Of a stretch of 64,000 nucleotides of DNA, positions 24,201 to 34,259 are shown one piece after another; the first letter of the stretch is position 1; the number at the start of each line of letters is the position of its first letter. The notes beneath the pieces were generated by a model. The model was not told the DNA's origin, did no database searches, and saw only the letters and a program-made list of their open reading frames with translations. Source of the stretch: Agapanthus africanus (Eukaryota > Streptophyta > Magnoliopsida > Asparagales > Amaryllidaceae); NCBI GenBank assembly GCA_030015575.1, contig JASDDO010000018.1, forward strand, positions 379,435,908 to 379,499,907, written 5' to 3'. Position numbers and translations under genes: made by a program.

Positions 24201-25769
24201 GTTAGTAATTTGACATGATATTAGTGTACCTGCCTTATATGCCAGCTTAACATTGTAGTTATTACTTGTCACTTCATGCATACTGTTATTCATTGTTATG
24301 CCGCATTCATGGATTCTTATGCCTATATTCATGGTTTTACATGCTATTGATGATTTGGATTCAGATTTCCATGAGATTTTCTGGATTTGTGGGGAAAACC
24401 GCAAAACTTATATAAACTGCTTTCTCTCCTTTTAAATAAAAAGTGCGGTTTTTCCCATGATGTATGAGTCGTCCACCATGAGTTTGCTGATGGATTTCGA
24501 GACCCGATTCAAGGAGTGGAAGAACCGTTTCGGGTACATGGTGGGTCCGGTGCGGTACCCCGGGGCAAGAGGATCGTGTTGTTGACGTTGAGCCTGGCAG
24601 GGGAGCACTACCGACCGGTGATTTTACCCGACGCGTCGGATATCCGGAGGATACCGTCGTGGTATTAAGATGGATGGTAGGGGCCGGTCTGGACTGACAG
24701 CGCCCTATATATTGTGATTGAGACATTGGGATTTTGAGATATTGAGGTACAGAGATTGTGACACAGAGATATCGAGATATTTGGACACTTGTTTTGTGTC
24801 GATGCTGGGCACTGTTTTATGCTGATTTCATTCATGGCACCTCATTTTTAAAATACAGAAATCTCACTGATTTATGAAAGAAGTTTTCTTCAGTACATGC
24901 ATTCTGTTTCATGCATTCATACATCATCCATATGATACATTGCTACCTGAGGCACTGACACGGGCACATGGGATTACACTTGGGTTAGATAGTTGCCCTA
25001 ACCATGGTTATGAGTTGCTGGTTATATATTTGAGGATTATATATTATGATCGTATGACCTAGGATTGCGTCATACATGCGATTTCTATTCGTAGATGTTT
25101 TTCTATTCACGAGTTGGCAACTCACCCCCGTTGTGCCCCAGGTTCTTGCAGGATTGCCGTATAGGTTTCATTACGGTTTTGCGGGCACAGTTTCGTTCGG
25201 GTGACTTACTAGTAGGTGGGTTTATTGGTATCGTACCCATCATATTACCTTGTATAATATTATTCAGTTGTATCTAGTAAATTCCATCAACCAAACATGT
25301 ATTTATTTCAGAGATAGAGACCAGTGATGTTATTCTTTCGACCTTAGAGTCGCGCGTTATATTTCTGTGGATTTCTTGTGGTTTTGAGTTTCCTTTTGAG
25401 TTTTTGATCCTCGCCCTTGGTGTTGTATATTATATTTCTTGTGTGGTTGTGACCGTCGATTGACGAAGAGCTAGCTCCCGCTTGGGGATGCCTTTTATTG
25501 ATTTCATATACTATTCATGTTGTATCCCGTTTGGGGGCCAGTATTTAAAAAGGAGACTCTGCCGAAATTTTCAGGAAATATTTGATGTTTTTAAAACCGC
25601 ATAATTCGGTTTATGCTATTAAAACTACTTGATTTTAAATTGGTTTTCCTTCACTCTACTACTTTTCTTGGTTTGGATTTCTGGGTTTTCGGCTTACTTA
25701 GATTACGTACGCCTTGAGACGTTTCGTAGTTTAAGTGCCGGTCATGTTCCATCCTTTCGGGACGTGATA
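21264..25769 (+). repeat. LTR3 (3' LTR of the older LARD-B)
   Basis: It starts TGTAACGTTTTG and ends GGGACGTGATA, 4506 bp. It aligns along its whole length with LTR1 and LTR2 but is clearly more diverged (about 90%, with many small indels around 21600-22900). So it belongs to an older insertion. Its end directly abuts minus-strand LTR-H; the flank CAATG is the likely target duplication of LARD-B in LTR-H. Confidence 0.88.
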
Positions 25770-28700
25770 CAATGATAAAAGGCATCCCTAAGCGGGAGCT
25801 AGCTCTTCGTCAATCGACGGTCACAACCACGCAAGCAATATTATATACAACGCCGAAGGGCGAGGATTAAAACTCAAAAGGAAACTCAAACATCAAGAAA
25901 ACCACAATAATACAACGCGCGACTCTAATGTCAAAAGAATATACAATTGGTTTTCTAAGTCTGAAACAATATACAAGTCTGGTTGATGGAGTCACTAGAT
26001 ACAACTGAAAATAAATAAAAGGTACAATGGTGGTCACGGTGCAAGTGAACCCACCTACCAAAGCAAATCACCCGAAAAGGGAGCAGTGTGCCAGCAAAGC
26101 CGCACGAAACCTGTACGGCAAAACCTGTAAGAAACTGTGGCACAACGGGGGTGAGTTGCCAACTCGTGAGTAGAAAACATCACAGAGCAGAAATCGCATG
26201 TATGACGCATCCTAGGTCATATCAAGTAATATCCTCAAATAATATCCCGATCCATCTACACATAAGTGCAATACTATGTGCTCGTGTCAGTGCCTCAGAT
26301 AGCAACATATGAGATATATGATGTATGAATGCATTACTAATGGAAACAGAATACATCATGAATGATACAACTGTTTTCTTTATTTAATGAGTAAATCGAG
26401 TATCATTAATGAAATCAACAGAGAAATCAGTGTCAAGCATCGACACAAAACATAAATCTCAATATCTCAATATCTCAGGCTCCGGCTATCCGTATTGGCC
26501 TGTATCATCAATCTCAATATCTCAGTGTCTCAAATCTCAATATCTCAATACCTCAGGCTCCGTCAATCCGGATCGGCCCATATCATCAATCACACGACCA
26601 CGAACGGTATCCTCCAGATATCCGCCACGCCAGACAATCACTGGTAGGCAGTCTGCCCCTGCCGGGCTCATTGTCTACAACTCGAGCTTCTTGCCCCGGG
26701 GTACCATACCGGGTCCACCATGTACCCGCAGACGGTTCATCCAACTCCTCGAATCGGGTCTCGAAAACCATCTCAGAACCGAGAAAACATCATGGTGGAC
26801 AATACTCATCATATCAAGGAAAACCGCATCTGTCTCTTTGAAACAAATCATCAGTTTATAAAACTTTCACATGCGGTTTCCAAATCCAGAAATTTCAAGA
26901 AGGATTCCAAATCATAAAAATCATGATATCAATAAACAGTGAATACCGGCATAAATCTCCATAATACAGCATGACCAATGAATATATGAATGCATCTGAT
27001 ATCATGCAATAAATGCAATAGTTAAACTAGCATATGAAAGCTATAACATATTGCAACTATCAACTAGCAAGCTATATCAATGAAAAGTATTCTCTAAAGT
27101 GTACGTGACATGGCAATTACCGATGATGATGTGTGTGAGCCGGCAAGCAGGTGTACGTGGAACATACGCATCATCGGTAATGGTGCTGGTGTCATGACAG
27201 CAGGGTTTCATAATAATTACAGATAACATATGTACAAGCATGCAATGCGATGAAACATCATGAATATACAGAAAGTGATGTAGTAACAGCAACACTGAAA
27301 AATATACCTACCCAATATATGAGTCATACAGTTTGGTATTTAAAATACTCACGATTCTCCACTTTTGAAAATGAGTATGACTCGAGCCCAGTCAAAAGGG
27401 TAAGGGAATCCACCTAAGTCTAAGTCGATCTTTATATATATATCTAGTAGTCGGTGATCTCGCCTCAATAGTATCACATACGATACAATAAATAATATGA
27501 AATCCTCGAGTCAAGAGTGCGGATCTATCCTCATAGCTATCTCTTGTACGATAAATCTATCGTATGGCATCCCAAATCTGGGTACGGGTTAAATATCATA
27601 TTTATCTCATTACTCATTTGGTATTCTTATCATCATATGTCATGAACTGGGGTACAGATCTAAGTCTAGTACAAACTGATACCATCAACAAATATATGTG
27701 CGTGTGTCTGGAACACATTGCCTAAAGATCCGCTATAATCTCCTGTCGTATCTCATAGTACGAACCAAATCACACCACTGATCTCACAGCATCATACCCA
27801 ATCACATCGACTCATCTCCAAGTACCATATACTATCCTCAACATCCGTGCATACGTGTATGTATATATATATATAAGCACCAACACATCCACCTATACAT
27901 ATATATATATACATATGACGTATACACACAAAACCATATCCCGTGCGTGTATGTGTATGTGTAACAACCTCACTCTAGGGTTCGCGACTAAGAAACCAAC
28001 TAAACTACTTTCCTCAAATCTCGCTAACATTAACCCATGATCTCCTAATGCTTTTCTTGCTAAGGTTCATATCTCTCCATAACCCGTATATGTATATCTA
28101 TACAACATCACATCAAAATCTTATGAAATTGTGGGGGTGCTATACGCCATCTACCTGACTTCCCCCGTAGATATATATCTACTCACTTTGCTAGTCGCTT
28201 GCCGTTGCCGACGTCGCCATGCGCTTCCTTGTCATCTCGAAGTCATCATGGCGGTACCTACACATCATAACGTATCGTGCCGCATTAAAACCCAATTCAA
28301 AACCAAAACGACACGCTAAAATCCTATAGGTTAGAACCTATGGACTACGCTTTTCAAAACCACCAAATATCATTCGATATAGATGTACAAACGTCAAGTG
28401 ATCGAGGTAAAACGCAAATACTAAAATCCAGAATCCAAAATACAAAAAATATAACCCCGAATCAAAACAACAACTCGTGAAATTAGTCCCAGATTTTACC
28501 CTAGGCCAAACTAGCCAATTTTGCATACAGGAGGGGTCTAATTTACAGGAGATGGAGCTACAGACGAAGCATGAAGCCCATAGCTCAAGCTCTGGACGCA
28601 AATTGCGGCCAGAAAGGTTTTATTTGCGGCCCAGATGAGGTGTAGGGGCTGGGGTCTTTAAGGTATGCTCTAAATCACCTGCACATCTCTCTATATTCGC

Positions 28701-29660
28701 TAAATAAATTTTAGAGTCCCCGGGTGTTAGCAGATTCAATTTTTCTCATCAGAATTCCCACAATTTTCGTATCTGTAGAATTTCAAATTTCGTATTTGGG
28801 ATTTAAGTCTCAGGTTCAGTCCACTAAATCATCACAACAGGGGCTGTATAGCCTCTACTAACCTCAACTACCCTTTTGGAATCAATTCAAACCCTAATCC
28901 TTTTCTACGAATTTCCAAACCCCATTAAACATCGTCTAATCACTTCTAAACATGCATGGAAGCTAAAGTAAACCAAATACTATACTAATGGTTCAGAAAT
29001 TACCACATTTGGCAACTTAAAAAAATTCTGGAGTTGCCCCAAGTGTCCAAAATCCTTGCTTTCTTGGTCCAAGGTGTAGCTTGTGAGCTTGTGCACATTT
29101 TTTATGAAATGGGGATGAACTTTTGATGTTGTTTTGGCGGTGTTTTAAGGGTTGAAGAGATGGGGGAGGAAGAGGGCAGCCATGGGAGTTGAAGGGAAAG
29201 AGAATGAAGAAGAGAAAATGAGAAAAGAATGAGACCTTGACCAAGGTTGACCCCGTCATCTCTCTCTCTCTCATGCCCCATACCTCTTACTATATTCATT
29301 TCTTTTCTTTTCTTTATTCTTTTCTTTTCTTCTCTCTTCTCATTTAAACACAACCATGCATGGAAAATGAGAAAAAGCCATGATAAAAATGCAACAAGTG
29401 TTAAAATGACATGGTGTATGTTTTGCACAAAACAAGCTTAATTTAACCGCGATTAGCATTAAAATAGTGTATAATAAATCATTAAATTTCATAATTTGCT
29501 TAAATCCAATAAAGCACTCTCATTTCAGTAATTTCCATAATTTTCCAAATTTTCCCAATTTATCGGTATTTAATTATACCGCAATATTAAAATATTCAAT
29601 ATAATATTATTTAATTATAAAAATCCCCAAAATAATATTTTATTTTTCTGAAATGTTACA
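25770..29660 (-). repeat. LTR-H: minus-strand gypsy-type LTR lacking its last ~0.3 kb
   Basis: On the minus strand it begins TGTAACATTTCAG at 29660 and runs leftward through the conserved hairpins (27116-27181; ATAGGTT/AACCTAT at 28326-28341). It breaks at GGGATGCCTTTTAT, about 0.3 kb short of a normal LTR end, where LARD-B is inserted. No polypurine tract precedes 29660, so it is a solo or truncated 5' LTR rather than a 3' LTR. A TA-rich microsatellite lies at about 27855-27920. It resembles LTR-J (50750) most at its start. Confidence 0.83.
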
Positions 29661-29759
29661 TTAGGGTTCTTTAAAACGGCAAAAAATTTGAAAATGGCAT
29701 GGACGATGCCTCCTGAAACCTTGCTGTCGTTCATAAGAACCCTACATGACCTCCTCGCC
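29661..29759. other. Spacer with a 10-bp inverted repeat
   Basis: TAGGGTTCTT (29662-29671) faces AAGAACCCTA (29735-29744). Between LTR-H and the minisatellite nothing else is recognisable. The arms may mark the edge of the unit that follows. Confidence 0.5.
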
Positions 29760-30719
29760 GGAACAACACTCCGTCTCGGAAACAAGCCAGCCAATGACCT
29801 CCTCGCCGGAACAACGCTCCATCTCGGAAATAAGCCAGCCAATGACCTCCCCGCCGGAACAACGCTCCGTCTCGGAAATAAGCCTGCCAATGACCTCCCC
29901 GTCGGAACAACGCTCTGTCTCGGAAACAAGCCATCCAATGACCTCCCCGCCGGAACAACGCTCCGTCTCGAAAACAAATCGGCCAATGACCTCCCTGCCG
30001 GAACAACGCTCCGTCTTGGAAACAAGTCGGCCAATGACCTCCCCACTGGAGCAACGCTCCGTCTAGGAAACAAGCCAGCCAATGACCTCCCCGCCGGAAC
30101 AACGCTCCATCTTGGAAACAAGCCAGCCAATGACCTCCCCGCCGGAACAACGTTCTTTCTTGGAAACAAGCCAGCCAATGACCTCCCCACCGGAACAACG
30201 CTCCATCTCGGAAACAAGTCGGCCAATGACCTCCCTGCCGGAACAACGCTCCTTCTCGGAAACAAGTCGGCCAATGACCTCCCCGCCGGAACAACGCTCC
30301 GTCTCGGAAACAAGTCAGTCAATGAACTTCTCATCGGACCAACGCTCCGTCTCAGAAACAAGTCAGCCAATGACCTCCCCGTCGGAACAATGCTCCGTCT
30401 CGGAAACAAGTCAGCCAATGACCTCCCCGCTGGAACAACGCTCCGTCTCAGAAACAAGTCAGCCATTGACCTCCCCGCTGGAACAACGCTCCATCTCGGA
30501 AACAAGTCAGCCAATGACCTCCCCACCGGAACAACGCTCCGTCTCGGAAACAAGTCGGCCAATGACCTCCCTGCCGGAACAACGCTCCATCTCGGAAACA
30601 AGTCATCCAATGACCTCCCCGCCGGAACAACGTTCCGTCTCGGAAACAAGCCAGCCAATGACCTCCCCGCCGGAACAACGTTCCGTCTCGGAAACAAGTC
30701 AGCCAATAATCTCTCGATA
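29760..30719. repeat. 48-bp minisatellite, 20 units
   Basis: Units begin GGAACAACGCTCC. Unit starts at 29760, 29808 and 30672 fit 48 bp exactly, so 19 steps passed without one indel while substitutions are frequent. Because 48 is divisible by three, long open frames arise on both strands: NDLPAGTTLRLGNKPA in one plus frame, MTSPPEQRSVSETSQP in another (broken once), and SLADLFPRRSVVPAGR on the minus strand. No start context, splice pattern or known protein family supports translation. It probably belongs to the unit ending at the polypurine tract at 31380. Confidence 0.93.
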
Positions 30720-30785
30720 CGTCTCGACCCCCAGGGAAATCAGTGTCCCTGCGCAAACCTCTCAACCCGTAAAAATAAAACTCTC

Positions 30786-31310
30786 TTATGAGATCCTTAC
30801 GACTCTAAAGAGAAAACACACTTCGAAGTCCTCATGACTCCTAAGGAGAAAACACACTTCGAAGTCCTCATGACTCCTAAGGAGAAAAGACACCTATAGG
30901 ATCCTCTCGATTCGGAGGGAGAAAAGTCTTTATGAGACCCTCACGGCTCATAAAGTTGAAAAGTCTTAGGCGGCAGATCTGAACCTGTTTCCTAAGCCAT
31001 CGCTTCCCTACAAAGAGATCAAGATGGACTATCCATGGGCCACATTCTCCAAAGTTGAATATCGACAATGAAAAAAAACCACTTACGTGTCCTCTCGACT
31101 TGTAAAGGGGAAAATTCTCTTGTGAGATCCTTATAATCATCAAGAGGGAACGCACTAAGGAGTCCTCACAACTCCTAAGGAAAAAATACACTTACGAGAT
31201 CCTCTCGACTCGTAGGGAGAAATAACCTTCTTGAGATCTTTACGGCTCATGAAGACGAAAAAGTCTTAGGCTATAAGGACCCTAAACTTGTCTCCTAAGC
31301 CCTCAATTCC
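30786..31310. repeat. Degenerate tandem array in which each unit is a hairpin
   Basis: Units of about 40 bp share the core GANCCTCNCGNCTC followed by GGAGAAAA. Flanking arms differ between units but pair within each unit: CTTTATGAG/CTCATAAAG (30928-30955), AGGAGT/ACTCCT (31158-31176), TACGAG/CTCGTA (31193-31214), and CTTCTTGAG/CTCATGAAG with one mismatch (31228-31254). Two superblocks each close with CTTAGG...CCTAAG (about 30963-31005 and 31265-31303). No coding function is apparent. Confidence 0.75.
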
Positions 31311-31365
31311 ATGGCCATGCATAACTCTGCACTACTTCACCCACGTACATACTTACGTGGGCAAA

Positions 31366-31380
31366 GTAGTGGGGGGCATT
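31366..31380 (+). promoter_or_regulatory. Polypurine tract-like sequence
   Basis: AAGTAGTGGGGGGCATT precedes TGTTCTCACC. Plant Tat-type gypsy elements carry a similar GTGGGGGGCA tract just before a TG-starting LTR. It suggests that 31381 is an LTR start. Confidence 0.55.
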
Positions 31381-31560
31381 TGTTCTCACCAAAATCTTCG
31401 GCCAAGAACTATTTGTTTCTATTTACACCGGTTTAAGTTTCAGTTACAGATATGTGTGAAATCGGGCTCATTCATATACGCACATATCAGAGGAAGAACA
31501 TGTGTTAGAAAGGGAGCACTTGGTGGTCAACGACAAAAAGAAAGCATTTAATTGAATATT

Positions 31561-32094
31561 TTATTCTACAAGAAATAGATCACCAAACATGGGATCGAAA
31601 GTACAGGGGTTCACAAAACTATGGATAAAAATCTCTAACTCCCTCTGTGCCTTCTCGACCATGTCAAAACGACGATCTTCACGAGGAGTAGGTACCCAAC
31701 GGTCAACATCGCACCCATCAGTGAAGGCAGACATGATGACCCGCTGAGCCCGTATCTGGCTTAGCATTCGAACAGAGTGATCCCTCAGAGCTGTTGTAAT
31801 CAAAAGTGCCTCGTGAAAGCACTCAATCTTGTATTCCGCGGCGTCGAGCATTACCGGAGTCATCTCTGCCGGATGAGGAGGAATATCATCGATCACGGAT
31901 AAGAAGACCATCCAGAGCCAAATGGAGCCGATGGGGAGGGGAGATCCTTTACGAGTCAAGATCTCATGCAGCACCGTGTCACATTGGTCATCTGTAAGAG
32001 TAGGGTTCACCAAGCGTGCAGCAAAACGAGGAACGATTTCCTCGATAGACACCTCCCTTGGCTGCCGGTGAGCATGTAGATGATTACAAGCCAT
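31561..32094 (-). CDS. Antisense ORF of unknown function (177 codons)
   Basis: The ORF runs from ATG at 32094 to TAA at 31561. It begins MACNHLHAHRQPREVSIEEI and is rich in charged and hydrophobic residues without low complexity, unlike the repeat-derived ORFs nearby. I see no signal peptide, membrane segment or motif I recognise. A polyadenylation-like AATAAA overlaps the stop codon. It lies opposite to the inferred element strand. Antisense extra ORFs are known in some Tat-type elements, but there they precede the 3' LTR, whereas this one starts after the apparent polypurine tract. It could also be a captured host gene fragment. Whether it is translated is unknown. Confidence 0.45.
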   Translation of the reverse strand: MACNHLHAHRQPREVSIEEIVPRFAARLVNPTLTDDQCDTVLHEILTRKGSPLPIGSIWLWMVFLSVIDDIPPHPAEMTPVMLDAAEYKIECFHEALLITTALRDHSVRMLSQIRAQRVIMSAFTDGCDVDRWVPTPREDRRFDMVEKAQRELEIFIHSFVNPCTFDPMFGDLFLVE

Positions 32095-32290
32095 AACTCT
32101 TCTCTGTCAAAATGATTCTCTGAAAGTGAGAGAAAAGAAGCATTGCTTCAGATTATGAAGGGAGACATTTAAGTCTAGGCACAGAAAATGTTGTGCATGA
32201 TGGAACTATTTCCCAGCTCTGTTAAAAGAAAGCATTAGGAAAGAGAAGTTTGACTCAGAGTAATGAGCCCCGCACGAGGGCGCTGGCGCT

Positions 32291-32620
32291 AGAACTAAAA
32301 GTTCTCTGCCGTTGGATCAAAGATCCAATGGAGATGATAAATCATCAAAGCACAGAATTAAATTCTGATTGAGGAAATACTTCTCAAATCTTTCTAAACA
32401 AGAAAGATTATGCTCTGTAAAACAGAGCACCGTTGGATCAAAGATCCCATGGTGATTAAAAAATCACCAAATTACAGAATAAGCTCTGTATGGAAAGTAT
32501 TTTCCCAATCTTGTTAAAAACAAGAAAAATATCTTCTGTAAAACAGAAGTCCTTGGATCAAATATCCAACGGTGAATAAAATCTCTAAATCAATTAAGAA
32601 ATCTCTTAATGAGAGATTTC
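32291..32620. repeat. Train of short perfect hairpins
   Basis: Successive inverted repeats with 1-7 nt loops, often AAA: AGAACT/AGTTCT (32291), TTGGATC/GATCCAA (32312), CAGAATT/AATTCTG (32353), AATCTTTCT/AGAAAGATT (32387), TGCTCTGT/ACAGAGCA (32411), GGTGATT/AATCACC (32451), CTTGTT/AACAAG (32510), CTTCTGT/ACAGAAG (32533), TTGGAT/ATCCAA (32553), AAATCTCT/AGAGATTT (32599). Several recur as variants, so the train partly reflects duplication. Confidence 0.85.
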
Positions 32621-32649
32621 CTTAACTGAATCAACAAATCAGCCTCCAC

Positions 32650-32657
32650 TATATAAA
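32650..32657 (+). promoter_or_regulatory. TATA box
   Basis: TATATAAA lies in CCACTATATAAAGGACCC, a strong plant core-promoter match. A perfect hairpin, CCAAGACTT/AAGTCTTGG (32662-32680), begins 5 bp downstream, about where transcription would start. Confidence 0.65.
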
Positions 32658-32661
32658 GGAC

Positions 32662-32872
32662 CCAAGACTTTAAGTCTTGGAGAGGAGAACCCCCCCATAA
32701 ACTTGAAACTTCAAGACGAGAACGATTTCTCCTCAAAGTAAATAAAAATAAGAGAGATCATAGCATCTCCTCCATATCTAAGAGTTTAACTCTCACATCA
32801 CAAGAACTTAGTTCTTTTTCGAGATCTCAGATCTATAAGACAAAGTCTTTCACAAGTGAGAATCTAATTCTC
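32662..32872. repeat. Continuation of the hairpin train downstream of the TATA box
   Basis: Perfect arms: CCAAGACTT/AAGTCTTGG (32662), CTTGAA/TTCAAG (32702), GAGAA/TTCTC (32718), AGAGTT/AACTCT (32781), AAGAAC/GTTCTT (32802), AAGAC/GTCTT (32837), GAGAAT/ATTCTC (32858). These would lie in the 5' part of any transcript from the TATA box. Confidence 0.75.
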
Positions 32873-32903
32873 TGAGATTTGAATTGAGCAGAACAGAAAA
32901 CTC

Positions 32904-33200
32904 AGTGCTTAGCACTCAAAATCTGGCGCTCAGCGCCGAGCGCTCCACGTGCTCCTCACGTGGGTGCTATTTAATAAGAAGCACTTAGCACTCAAAGTCT
33001 GGCGCTCAGTGTCGAGCGCTCCACGTGCTTCTCATGTGGGCGCTATTTAATAAGAAGCGCTTAGCACTCAAAGTCTGGTGCTCAGCGCCGAGTGCTCCAC
33101 GTGCCCCTCACGTGGGTGCTATTTAATAAAAAAGTGCTTAGCACTCAGTTTCTGGCGCTCAGCGCCGAGCGCCTCACGTGCTCTGCACGTGGGTGCCATA
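32904..33200 (+). repeat. 76-bp repeat, 4 units, carrying paired G-boxes
   Basis: Units start CTTAGCACT at 32908, 32984, 33060 and 33137. Each contains AGTGCTTAGCACT or a variant, a GC-rich dyad GGCGCTCAGCGCCGAGCGC, and two CACGTG motifs about 11 bp apart. Seven of eight are intact; one is CATGTG. CACGTG is the plant G-box bound by bZIP and bHLH factors. Whether it acts here is unknown. Confidence 0.85.
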
Positions 33201-33524
33201 AATTGTTTAACACTCCATATAAAAGAATATAAATAAAACAAAAAGAAAAGGGGTGTCAGAACCCAAATCAATGCTCAGCAGTGCTGACACAAAGAGGGGA
33301 TCATGCCCAAATAAGTAATCAAGTGGGCTGAGCCCAAAGTTGGCCAAACCCCAAATTGACCGAGCCCATATGTCTTATTCTAAATTGGCCTTAGTTCCAA
33401 ACAGGACTATCAAGTCCCTGATGAACATTCATTGGTTCAAGGGTACATTCATATCTCTGATATATGTCGTTGTAATTCTTCAACGTCTTCAGAGAGGTGG
33501 CGGGTCCCGACAACCAGCAACTGT

Positions 33525-33676
33525 AGACCGCAACGTCCTTAAACTAATAACGGACCGTAACGTCCTTAAACTACAGTGGACCGCAACGTCCTTAAACTAA
33601 ATCCTCATCTTAAAAATGGTGATCTGTGGATCGCAACGTCCCTAAACTAATAACGGACCGCAACGTCTTTAAACTA
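33525..33676. repeat. Short CGCAACGTCCTTAAACTA repeat, 5 units
   Basis: Five near-identical units (GGACCGCAACGTCCTTAAAC and variants) lie with spacing from 24 to about 50 bp. GGAC/GTCC form small dyads. No function is recognised. Confidence 0.8.
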
Positions 33677-33729
33677 AAATAATAGAGCTCAAATGCTCTT
33701 TCGTTGGATCTAAATGATCCTCAAACCTT

Positions 33730-33812
33730 GTTGAGTAGATCTTAGTCTAAAATTAGACTAATGTATCCTCAACAACCGTTTAAGTTGATCTTAATCTCAA
33801 ACAAGATTAACG
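33730..33812. repeat. Nested inverted repeats
   Basis: TTGTTGAG (33729-33736) and CTCAACAA (33768-33775) enclose TTAGTCTAA/TTAGACTAA (33742-33761). The next block has TTAATCT/AGATTAA (33791-33810). This extends the hairpin style of 32291-32872. Confidence 0.75.
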
Positions 33813-34041
33813 ATCCTTAAATCAACCCAAACCCAAATCTAAGAAAAAACGGATTTGGACTAATCCATGCCCTACGGGTGACAATACGAATTAGTCTCCG
33901 TATACAACCCATGGGCAACCAAAAATTGAAAAAACGCACACGACACGAAGTGACCTTCTGGAGCAGTAGAAAGTGGTTATCGCTATGCGGTAACGTAATT
34001 AACTGCAAGGGCTTTTACCTGCAGGGAAGAGCGTCCCCACA

Positions 34042-34259
34042 ATAAAAAAAACCCCTCACAATAAGGGGGAATCTGATGAAGTCTGCTACAACGGCCGTAT
34101 CTGTTTAAACCTCCGATACATGGTGCCATAAATCAACTTTGCATCTTTGGAGAGGTAGACAGATAAAACCAAATAGCATCTTCCCCCAAATTCAGGAAAG
34201 ATAGCTTACGCGGTCCCGTCTCCCGTTTTCGGTGGTAAACAATGATCGCCTACTGTAAA
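34042..34259. other. Unassigned spacer between the hairpin-rich unit and Gyp-T
   Basis: No repeat or coding motif is recognised. It may be the decayed 3' end of the Gyp-T pol gene. The junction between the two elements is not precisely placed. Confidence 0.4.

Larger units (their letters stand above)
31381..34041 (+). repeat. LTR-like segment of an unassigned element (possibly Tat-type)
   Basis: Its proposed start TGTTCTCACC follows a polypurine tract, and it contains a TATA box at 32650 about 1.27 kb in, as expected for a U3 region. Its end is uncertain; CCCCACA at 34041 is a candidate. No second LTR and no primer-binding site were found, so the element is incomplete, or the LTR reading is wrong. 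It holds an antisense ORF, a train of hairpins, a G-box repeat and a short CGCAACGTCC repeat. 33680-34041 also has nested inverted repeats. Confidence 0.45.

Noticed and set aside
25770-29660. 3' LTR of a minus-strand element extending right
   Set aside because: No polypurine tract precedes the LTR start on the minus strand at 29661; the sequence there is unrelated.
29760-30719. CRISPR array
   Set aside because: Units are contiguous 48-bp repeats with no unique spacers, in a plant genome.
29688-30791. 367-codon plus-strand ORF and 363-codon minus-strand ORF over the minisatellite
   Set aside because: A 48-bp unit without indels leaves several frames open at once; no known domain, start context or codon bias supports a protein.
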